Part shown: positions 13,801 through 25,800 of the stretch, one piece after another
Numbering within the stretch: position 1 is the stretch's first letter
How the letters are laid out: each line of letters begins with the position of its first letter
NCBI RefSeq assembly: GCF_021917145.1
Contig: NC_061078.1
Location: forward strand, 8,445,604 to 8,509,603
DNA length: 64,000 bases
Reading direction: 5' to 3'
Origin: Hypomesus transpacificus
Lineage: Eukaryota > Chordata > Actinopteri > Osmeriformes > Osmeridae
Translations under genes and position numbers: made by a program
Notes under the pieces: model-generated
What the model saw: the letters and a program-made list of their open reading frames with translations, nothing else
What the model was told of the DNA's origin: nothing
Database searches by the model: none

Positions 13801-16800
13801 CGCTGAAAGACACACACACACACACACACGAAAATGGCAGGAACAAACCCAAACACGGAGGCATGGATCACTCTATGTAGTCTATGTAAACACAAAATTG
13901 CATCGTTGACCAAGTTAAATGAACTTACACAAGGAAACACACAATCCCCACTGCTACTCTAACCCTTTATTTAGTCCATTTGATACAGCACAAACAAGTG
14001 GGTTTGACCTCACATTGTATAAACAGGTTTAATTGTCTCATAGTAGGCTACATAAGAAACAGGCCTTGTGCTCCACAAGGCAGTTTAGAAAAAGTTCCCG
14101 GAGGGTAAAAGAAAGTAAGACAGAGAGTAAAAACACCCATTGGGACACTAATGGGTTTTGATAACTTTGAGACCTTTAACCTAAAAACAGCATTGCAGGG
14201 ATGGCAGTGTTAACCGTAACAATTTTAATGCATTCAGACGTCTGAACCAAGTGACTTTGAAACAGTAGAATCTGTATGAGGTATTATTATTATATTAAAT
14301 AATATATATTATTATAATTGTTCTCATATAACAGTGTGTACTGTTTGTGTCACCAGGTTACACAGTGACGTCAGTGGTGTCGGCCAGGAACGGTCGTCTG
14401 TTTGTGGCCGGGGCACCACGGTTCAACCACACGGGAAAGGTTATCATCTTCACCCTCAAAAACACTGGCGAGCTTACTATTCTACACGCTCTAAAGGGAC
14501 AACAGGTGAGGAAGTTCACATTTACACACAGGCAAAGCACAAACACTTTTATTCTCTTGTTGTTTTATGAGTGTGTCACTCCTTCACTTCTGTGTCCTGA
14601 AGTTGTTTAATAGTGCCATCCATCACAGACCTGTCTCCTAATTTCCTCCCAATGGACAAGAAACACTAGAGCAGCATAACCACTATGAACGTTTTTCTGT
14701 GCCTATAAAGGGCTCTTTTTCATAACCGGGAAACATGGAAGGAATGTCAATACCAACAGTTTTGCTGATAGTCAATACCGATGGTACTACTTTGGGTGTA
14801 CATTACTACAATAACATTGTTATTAGGGCAGCCGAGACATTGCTGAAAGGTGCTGGTATTTTGGTCTACATGCAGGTCAAGTACATTTTTCTGTTTTCTA
14901 CAGATAGTTAAAGTGCAGATAGTAAGCTTCCAAATCATGTATCATACATAATTGAAGATATGCTTATTTGAATGTTAGTACCACCTAAAATCAACTGACA
15001 GAGAAAAATCCCCTTGGAAGATTTAGAACTTTTCCACATAAGTAGATAATGGGTGGGAACAATAGTTCAATAGGTTAACTCAACTCCCAAAAATATGGAC
15101 ATCTGCGTTGCGATTGGTGCATCCCAAGAATGAATAAATGAACAAAGGATGATGTGTGGTTGTTGCTGGGTTTCAGATTGGCTCGTACTATGGCAGTGAG
15201 ATAGCCCCAGTGGACATAGATGGAGACGGAGTGACCGACAACCTCCTGGTGGCAGCACCCATGTTTTTCAGTGGAGGACTGGAGAAGGGCAAGGTGTACA
15301 TCTACAGAGTCACGGAACTGGTGGGTAGACAAGTGTGACCACACACAGGTACTGTCCACAATATCCAGCCTTTCGTTACAGAGCAACAAATTCTTCAACA
15401 TACTGTAAAATGCTGCCCGATTCCTATTCCACACTACTTGGGGTCAGAACTTGTATACAAACAGATGCATCTAATCAGAGAATTTCAGACCCAACCCTGA
15501 CCATGCCTGCACATTGTGGCACACACCATCCTAAACCAGACTCACCTGTCTTTAGAAACCTAATGTGACCCACTGGTGCTGAGGTTTTTGACACCTCCTG
15601 TCATACAGGTCAAATAAAAACCCTACCTTTGATAGCACGCATGCTTTATTAGGTGGCAAGTGCACAAAACTCAGTTGGAAAGCATTCTCTCCTTCTAAGG
15701 TAATAACTATCCAGTCATTGAGAGAGGAAAAGGTACTTGTTTAATAGGCGGATATAGCTGCAGAGAAATTCCTCAGCATTTCTGGTTATTACGAGCCAAC
15801 ACACCACTACGCCAACTCTATCTTCAAGCTGAATGAGAATTGGTCTTTAAGGTCCCTGGACTAAATGAAATAACAGGGCCAAGAAGTTTGATCAATTCTC
15901 TGGAACATAGAAACTGTTATTTTGTTGTGAAGTTAGAACCCAGACTTTAGCTTGGTGAACCAGCACTCATCGAAGCTAGCAACCATCTACTAACAGTTAG
16001 TGTTGACCTAACCCCCTTGGTTACACAGCCTTACATTTCACATGGATCAAATGTTGTTCTACCACTGAGCTTCTCAATTACATTATTTGCAACAATGTAT
16101 GGTATTCTGTGTCTTGCTCAATTTCATGATTGGTCTCATCCCACCTTTCCACACACCACCACGTTTCTAATTAAGTTGCCCGCTCTGAATACTCAAACTA
16201 GAGAATACCCAATTTTCTGTCTCCCTCTCTCTCTCTATCCTCACACACGAACACACTCTCTCACACACACACGGTAACTGAGTAGCGTTCTAATTATTAC
16301 CCAATTCAATCTTTCCTCCTTTTCCTTTAGGATGCCTGGAAAAACAAGTTGTCTCACACTTCATCTTGTTATCTATCTATTATAATTTCTAACGGGACTG
16401 CATAACGAGTAAAGAAATGCATGTTAATGGACGGGCTTAAGTACTAGCCTCTTCAGCCAGAATGTTGAGGAATGAGATTGAATTTAATTTAAATGCATAT
16501 TTTACACATGATTTTTCACCTAACTTTGAAGAAGAAAAAGAATTTGAAAAAGAATAGAAAAGTCTTTTTTTTGGCAGAAATGTCCCATTGAGTGTTCAAA
16601 AGCGATTTTTGCCTTTGATGATGTGGCTTATGAAAAAATCCTCTATCACTAATGTTTACAGTATCACATTTTTAGGACATTTTCCTGAAACAAAATTTAA
16701 CAATGCAAACGAGGTTTTTTTACCTGATTTATTGCTTATTTGTAAGTTATTTTTGTTCTGTTTGACCTGAAAAAAAGATCCCGAATGACCATATAAAACC

Positions 16801-19800
16801 TTTCCATAATGAACTTGGAAGTAATTGTAATAATAAATAAAAGTCACTTGAAATATGGGGAGTGAGGTTAAGACAGCAATCTCTCTGAGGTTCATTATGG
16901 GTCATGTAAATAAATGGATAACTGGTCTTTTGAGGAAGGGATTAGTGTATTGACTGGATGACTCAGCTATCCCTGAGGGCTATAGAGCTTGGATCTCTAT
17001 GCAGCATGGAGGTGGGAGACTTGGAGCTGGTTCATGGCTCATGGCTGTTTTAATGGATTTCCTTTGGGCCATGTGATATTTTGCTTATGTTTATGCATAT
17101 CTGTGTCTAGTTTGTTATTATTTCACTATGTAGTGTTTAGACAATTGTACTACACAGTCAATTATTTATGTTGTTTAACGTGTTTACTTTACCACACAAC
17201 AATTATTTGTGCCTCTATCATTCATATCACTCAACATATTTCCCCCCAACATTTTTCCAGCTGTGTTATAAAAGTGCAAAGTTATATCCATGAGAGACAG
17301 CACCAAGTGTTTTTGAGGCTATTTTAGCAACAGAGACGGAGACCAGTATACATCCTGCCATTGAGGAAACATTAGTGTACACAGACACTGTACCAAGACA
17401 ATTCGCATAAAAATAAAACATCAAAGAATTTGATCAAATATGGAATATTGACTGTAAAGGATTTGTTATTATACCAAATATTTATCACTGTTTGTCATAT
17501 CTCTTCCTGTCAATCCACCTCAGAATCGCTTCATCTTAGAAGGAGCACTTGAGATACAGAACGGGGGGCAGAATGCCCGCTTTGGCTCCTCAATAGCCCC
17601 AGTCCCTGACTTGAATGGGGACGGTTTCAATGACTTGGTAGTGGGAGCGCCGCTAGAGGACAACCACCGCGGAGCCATATATGTCTTCTTCAGTCAGCAC
17701 AACAGAATACTGCGCAAATACAAACAGGTACAGCAGATGTATGTGTTGTGTCTAGGATTGGCCTACTGGATAAGCTGTCTAGCTTTGCTGAATATGGCTG
17801 ATTGGAATTTAAATTTGATAAACAGTACTGTGGAAAAGCATTATATTCCAGCAAAAAAGATTCTCAGAAATAATAATATGAAAAGACAGAACATGAAATA
17901 ATCTAAATACAGCTATTTTGTACTGGCACTAATGGAGAATATAAATAAATAAGCATGCCGTGTAAGACAACAGTTGTGTGAAAGAAACTGAGATGTTTGT
18001 AGATATCTAAATAAGAGTCCCTAAATAACTCCCAATGAAAAGATTGTGGTTGTTCCCAGAAAGAAAATGCTTGTTTCTCTGTTCTCCACCCAATTCCTCC
18101 CCCTCTCTCTGATCTTCTCAGAGGATAGCTGCAGTAGACTTGCTTCCTGGCTTGCAGTACTTTGGCCTTAGTATCCATGGTAAGATGGACATGAATGATG
18201 ATGGCCTGGTGGACCTGGCAGTGGGCTCACTGGGTGCAGCAGTGCTTCTCTGGTAAGTATGGCATCCCTGTGTCATCACTACAGTATATCATGTCTAGTT
18301 GCTTCTCCCTAACAACACATTTACCTATAAAATCTCATTGTAAACTTGTTATACACATGTAATTTAATATCTAAAATCTTTCCAAAGGATTCTCATGAGC
18401 GTGGTATTTAAAAATGGGTATTCAAATTGATGATGCAATGTCTCTATCCACAGGTCACGTACGGTTGTCCGTATTCACGCGAGCATCAGGTTTGAACCAA
18501 GCAAGATAAACATTTTTGTAAAAGACTGTCGCAGAGGGGGCCGGGATGTCACCTGCATGTCCGCTATCGTGTGTCTGAATGTCACGGCCAGGACAGCCAT
18601 TCCTCCAGAAGAGGACGTTTGTAAGTGAGCAGATGTTTACATAACACATATTTCAATAGTCTGAAACTGGTTTATTTGTTCGCCTCATTCCCGTCTGGAA
18701 AATGTATTGATCTGGCAAGAAGTGAAATCAAAATGTCCATTTTGTATAATATTCTTGAAAAAAGCTTTAGGTAAGAATATGATAAAGGAAACTCCTGCTG
18801 TGTAGAATGTCTTCTTTTTCCCCAAGCTTCCTTGGATGGGGTTATAGTCTTGAGAACTATAACAATAAAATGGTTTTCATTTCACAGACTTTAATAGCAA
18901 GCCACAAAGTCTTATTACAAAGGACGTTTTTTCTTCTATTTGATTTTAGAACTGAATATTGAACAGATTCCAGTCTCTATGAGAAAGAGAAAAGCTCCTT
19001 AATTTACCAGACAATCCCATCCATGGTGAATTCTTTATCAACGTCTGCAACATTTATGCCAAAAAAGGTTTGAATGAAACGTTAGTTATAAATAGTTCAA
19101 TTACTCCTAGTTCTCTGATCATAGGCCCTGGATCATCCAATGTACTTGTTAGCCAGCGAAAGAGGGGGTGGGAGGCAACATAACTTGTCCCAAAAGAGCC
19201 AAAGGAAATGTTTCCTTGCAATAAGTGGCAGATCATCCTTCAGATGTCAGTGTTCTTGCCAATTGGAACACTGGAGATGCAGTATTAACTCTTATGATAA
19301 CTGATCTGAATATATTAATGCAATTCTATTTGTTAGGCACCTAAAGGCTTTTTTGACAGTAGTAACAAATCAAACAAACCATACAAATAAACCAAACAAA
19401 AAACTATTATTATGATTCATTGTCTCGTGAGTATAGTTGGAGTATAGATGGCCTCTGGACATGGTTATTGATATCCCAGCCTGGCATCCCATACTTCTGC
19501 CATGAGTCAGAGAAACTTATGTTCCGTATACCACTGAGCTAAGATGTTAGCACAACAAGAGCAGCCCAACCACAACCTAACACCAGGTCTCGCTGATTCC
19601 AATGACAGAGGACTGAGGGAAAACAGAAAGTTATGGTATCTTGTCGATGGTGGGGCTCATTGGTTTAGGACATCTAGGAGGGAACATGTTTTTTTTCATT
19701 TTCCTCTCATTATCGCGTCTGACCAGTAATGCTTATCAGATGTACCAGGGGTTGAAAGTTTGGTAGGCTCTACTAAACAAAGGGCAGAGGAGAGTACTTT

Positions 19801-22800
19801 TATTATGTGCTAGTATAAACTGTATGCAAAATGTTGGCCACAATTGATTACGAAAGGTTTGAGCTTTTATCATGATGTTGCAAATGTGGCCTAGTCTAAC
19901 ATTGTCCACATGGTCCACAATATGATGTTGCATGGTTTACGATGAGTAGAGCATTTTGGGGCTTTTTGGGGACAATTGTGCTATCTGGTAGACCTAAGTT
20001 GTATGCATTAGTTCTGGCTTCATGTAGGCCTACTATTATCTATGCTACCGACACGCAAGGCAATACTGTTGCTTGCTTAAAAACAGTGCGGGCTGGAATT
20101 AAATTACTTCCAAACCCAAAGGACTGGAGGGAATTTAGTCTTTTAACTCTCTCAACTTCAAGTACTCATTGAAATGTCCTGAGCGCAAGACTGACACAAT
20201 TATATGTACATATATTTTTATTGTGGCTCAAATACTTCTTATGATTATTGAACCATCTCTATTTTTTCCCCAAAAATGACCACTATCGTTGCCAACTAAA
20301 TTATAAAACTGGGAGATGTTTGCAAATCCACTTTAGAACAGTGCATAACAACACTGATGCCTTGTTTTTTTACTTCCTCTAATAGTCATCAAGTACAATG
20401 CCTCCATTGGTGAGCGTCGCTTCAAACCCAGAGCAATTATGGACACTGACAAAATGCAGCCCCAAAACCTGACCTTACTTGCTGGAGAACAGACCTGTGA
20501 ACACATCTACTTTCATGTCATGGTTAGCACTGACTTCTTGTTCCCTGTTTCATGGCATAAACAACAACAAAATAGACAGGGGGAAAAAGCTGTAATTTCA
20601 TTGGAAAGCTATTGCTAGCTGTATTAACCCAGTTACATTTACATTTAGTCATTTTACATTTAGTCATTTTACATTTAGTCATTTAGCAGACGCTCTTATC
20701 AGTTGTATTATCACCTCCCTAGTTTCTTTTACTTAGAGAGATAGAATAAATGGGCATTTCATTATTCACACAACCAGCATGATTTTGTCACAGTCCATTT
20801 GTGAATTTCCAACAAGAAACGTGAAACATTCATTCTACAAAGAGTGAATTTACTGATTTGTTGATGTGGAAACAGCTGCATGGGCCTGCAAAAAATATTA
20901 GAAACCCATTAATATGAATCCACCTGCATTTTTTAAAGCATGCTCTAAAAATGAGTTTTGTTTTGCCAGGAGACCACAGACTATGTAAGGCCCATTTTAT
21001 TTACTGTGGATGTGGGACTACAGGATCCTGTCAAGGGACCCATGCTGGATGAAGGATGGCCAACAACTGTGAGCACTGAGGTGAGATACATATTGGGATA
21101 AGCCTACTGTAAACTTTGGATCACCTGCAGAACCTAAACTGATAGTTACACCGTTCCAGAAGACAGACCTTTTCTTCAGAACCTTTCTTCTATACTAGGT
21201 ATCACTTCCTTGCTTTGCTTTAACTTAATATCAATTTATATATCCGAAATATCAATCAGGTATTGTACAGATGTGAAGTGCTTGAAAAAAGGCATTCTTT
21301 ATACAAAACATTTCATACAGTGTGTACAGTATCAGGGACATTTTGAATCTTTAGGTTTTTCTGTATTGTTCTTCTACATAGATTTTGACATATACCGGTG
21401 TCTTAATATTTAACATTAATTGCTGAAGCTGCGTGTCCATTATGCCCTTATGTTGCGTCAAATTTAAGCAGAAATAGAGAATTCTGAAGAGTTAAGGTCT
21501 GTCATGTATACAGTTGTCCATTTGATTATTTTACTAGTTACAAGTTACCTTGTTCCTTTCGTCTGAGAAATCCCTCAATCTTTAGATCTGAATATCTTAT
21601 CCGTCATTCTCTAGCTGCCCTTCTGGAATGGTTGTGACGAGGATGACCACTGTGCACCAGACTTGGTCTTGCAGAGCAACACTGACCTGCTCACACAAAC
21701 GTAGGCCCACGTCTACTCTATGTTACATATAACGGCTCACATGTGTACACACACACACGTAAACTCTACTATGCTTTCATTTCACAAACAGCCAGTTCTG
21801 TGGACAGGCTACACACTCCAGGAGTGTGTTTTGCCGGAGCAAAGGAGAAAGAGAGATGCGAGTCATAGAAGGATTCAGAAGAAGGATGGCAGTGGACGTT
21901 CGTTTGGAGAACAAAGGAGAGAATGCCTACAGCACCCGTCTCAATATTACCTACACTTTCAACCTACACTTCTCCAGCCTCATAGTCAAGGTAAGGTCCT
22001 TAAGAACCCAATTATCACGCTGGAGGGAATCCAACAAGACACATTGTGTGCTTAAATTACGAATGATCAACAACAGCAAAAAAGAGTGAATACTGTACTA
22101 TGGCTGGATCAAATGAGAGTAATTAGGATTGTCCTTTTTTAAACAAATTATAAACTCAGATATTATTTCTGTATATTGTGTTACTAAAAGTGTTTTTTCT
22201 CTGTTTTTGATTCAGGACAATTCGGACATCAAGATAGAGTGCCGAAGTGAGGACAGACTAAGAAATGAGAAGACCTGCAATGTTAGCGCACCCTTTATGA
22301 GAGCAATGGCTCAGGTCAGTTTATTCGATCACAGACATGAAATTATGGCTAACCATGTCCAAGTATCTTAAAGTGTGTGGTGCTGGGTTAAGACTTTCAG
22401 TACAGCAATGTGCCTGGTGGGTGCTGTGGAGCATTCACAATCACCAGAAACCACATGGATCTGGCTTTTGGTGAGACTCTGCCCCACTGCATGCTGGGAA
22501 TAGTATCCCTATTCCTATTCCCGCCGGCGGGCCGTAGGATTGTACTAAACTATGTAACGCACCGCCCAATATTTTTTTTACTGGTTTACATACAATATAC
22601 AACAGTAGGTACAATCAACATCTTTGTCTGACCACAAACATCTAAACAAACTGAAAGTAAACAGAGACTTCACCTAACAAGGCTCACATTTTTCCAGTTA
22701 TGCAAAACATCCCAACAAAAATGGTCTGGATTCGTCCCAGAGGTCAAACGTTCCAACCAAGTAAAGTATTTTGTCCAAAACAATGTATTACATTTAGAAA

Positions 22801-25800
22801 TCATTCTAAATTTGCCCCCCCTCCCCCCCCCCCCCCCCCCCCAAATTGGCATTTTAGGCCAATTTGACAGGATTGTTAAGAGGTTTAAAATGAAGAGGAG
22901 ACTGTTCAGTATGTTTCTTTCTCTAAGGAGATTGGCTACTTGAGTTACTGTCAGGTCTGGTCACAATGTGTATCGTGTGCTCATGTGATGTGCTTACAGA
23001 AGTATGTAGATGTTTAGCAATTGTCTGCTACAAACTTGGAACATTAACACAGAGAGAAACAAGAACAGTTAGGTCCCTAAATAGTCTGCACCTAAACTGC
23101 TCCATTGATGTATTTTCTTCCAGTACAGTAACCCCCGTTTCTCCAGTCCAGACACAGAAGAGCACAAAACAGTAGATCATTAAAGGGGACATTACTTCTA
23201 AAACAGACCGGTTTATGCTGGGTAACATTGTTTATGTATTTACGGTATCTGTGCCCTGTCAAAACTGAGATTGCAAATGAAGAGGGAGGAGAGAGATCTG
23301 GTTAGACATTCCTGTCTTCCAGCCGGCTTCCATCACAAGTTCATTTTAAGACTAGAGGACTGTAAACAATGTTCTCCTTTCCTTCCACTTTCTTCCATCC
23401 CCCCTTTTCTGTGTTGTTCTATGTTGTGTTGTTTTCCTCAGATGCTTTTCCCTTCGTCTTATTCAACCTTTAGTTCTACTCTGTTCTACATTCACTACAT
23501 CATCTGTTGTTCTAATACGCTGCTTTTGGTGCCTGGTAGCTGAGATGTGGTTTTCTTTGCGATGTGGCTAGTAAATACAGACCGTTCCTTGACTACTGAA
23601 ATACTGTTAAATGCACTGCTGATCCTTGATCTTCTGCTATACTTTCAAAATGCACTATTTGTTTTGGTCCAGAAAATCAGTAAATACAGTACATGTCATA
23701 AGTGATGTTAAATGATACATTCAGCTGGAATTGCATGTCATAGTTTTAGGCCCCTCCTTTCCAGTTAGTTTTAACCTATTGGTAGTGGGACAGCCTTTCT
23801 AATCTAGTTATTTGCTCACCTTGCAGTGGTTTCAAGCTTTGAATACTGACGGCACAGTAGTAGCAGTGTTACTAAACTGAGGCCATACACACTTCTAAGT
23901 AATTGTATGTATGTGCTTAGGGCTTGGTCTTTATTAAAGGAAATGACCCTGGTTCTTTCTATAGTGCCAACAGTGCTTCAGGCTTCCTCGGTCTGAGGCC
24001 AAGATCTTACTGCAGGTTATTGCTGGCTTTTCTCTGGTAATCTCTAATACATCTTCATATTATGGCTGGAAGCTGCCACATTTGGAACTGTTTATGAATG
24101 AAGATTTTTTAAAGATGCAGTGGTTTCTACCCAGGTCTGGATACCTGTAGCTGGTCATGTGACTGCTGACATTAATATTCAGTGCTAATTTTTGAAAGCA
24201 GTGCTTGAGTGCTTATTTTTGAAAGCAGTGCTAAATAAAAAATAAAGCTCATAAATCTCACTCTTTATCGTTTAAGTAGAAATTTGATTATTAGTACATT
24301 CATTATTATATAATCAATTAAATGATCTTTCTTGTTGTAAATGATAGCATGTCTCCTTATTTTGTCCACCCTGCAGGTATCTTTTCGTCTGGAGTTTGAA
24401 TTCAGCCGCTCGGTATTTCTGGACCATCTACGGGTCATTCTGGATGCCAGCAGGTATGAACACCAGTTATTAATCCAGTTCTTATATTAAATAAGTATTA
24501 ACCCTCGACATTTTTGTGCTGATTTCCAAGTGGGTCTGCGACACATTGAGTCACACATTGAGTGTGACACTGAAATATTCAGATGTCATGTCAGGGAAAT
24601 ATTTTTTAAGTTAGCCAAGGGTCTTTTGGCTTTCTCTCTTTGGGTGTGATGATGGGAAATGCAAATAGTTAGCATTTGTAAAATGGCTGTATTCTTCTGC
24701 AGCGATGGAGAGGAGCTGAGCTCAGAAAACAATTTCAATACCATTTACCACCCGCTAAAATATGAGGCTGACCTCCTATTCACAAGGTTTGTAGTTCCCA
24801 ACTTGATACACAGTCACCAAGAGACATGCAGTGCTATGAAAATTATTTAAAAAATGATGATGAGAATATTTATACTACAGGCTGATACAACACAGTTCTG
24901 CATTATATCTTCAAGGTGAACATTGGTTTTAACTTGGAATATGGTTGTTGTAATGCATAGCACAAAGCACAATAATTGGTTAAAGAATCACAAAGATGTA
25001 TTGTTTGGTTGTCCTGAAGGGATTCAGACCCCACCCGCTATGAGATCAGAGCAGACATCTCGCTTGAGAAACCTGGTGACATGGGCCCTGCATTCAACTT
25101 TACTTTCCAGGTAATGTCTAACTCCATTATTAATTAACTTTCATTACTTACTATGGAATTGCACTGAAGGGTGATACATTATAGTAAGCCAAATAGTTGT
25201 TTCTACAACTCCCACCCCCAGATCCAGAATCTAGGCTTTTTCCCGGTGAAGGACTTACAGTTGAATATTGAGATTCCTGAAATGACTACAAATGGGAACC
25301 AGCTCTTGAAGATATCAGACTTCCATATAGACCAGGTAAAAGGTTGTGCCCTGATACCTATGCCTATTTCATCTCCTTAAGCAGGAGCTATGGTGTACCT
25401 GAGAACATTTTACATCATTTATAAATGAGGATCTCTAGTTTCTGATTGGTTTCTACTAATGCGCCATCTCAGACAGATGGTAGCCACTGTATCCCTCCTC
25501 AACACTTGGCACAGAGCAGGGCCTCACCTGAGGATCTGTCTCGCTTCTCACGCCTGGTAAGATACACTGTTGTGTTGTTGGATTTTTTATAAACATTCTT
25601 AAAAATGTGTTCCTGTATGATTTGAGAAAGGACTTTGGGTTTGATTAGATGGGGTTTGAATAGCCTTTCCTAGGCGGTTTACTCATGTTAAACATAATCT
25701 AATGTATAAATGTTTTCACAATAATCTTTTAATATTATGATAACTAGGTTATAATAAATGTATATTATATATGAATCATATATGAATCAAAACACTCAAG

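Noticed and set aside
19942..20172. A 76-residue plus-strand frame in an itga11 intron
   Set aside because: No family is recognised, flanking splice sites do not fit the conserved itga11 reading, and the protein reads straight across this intron.
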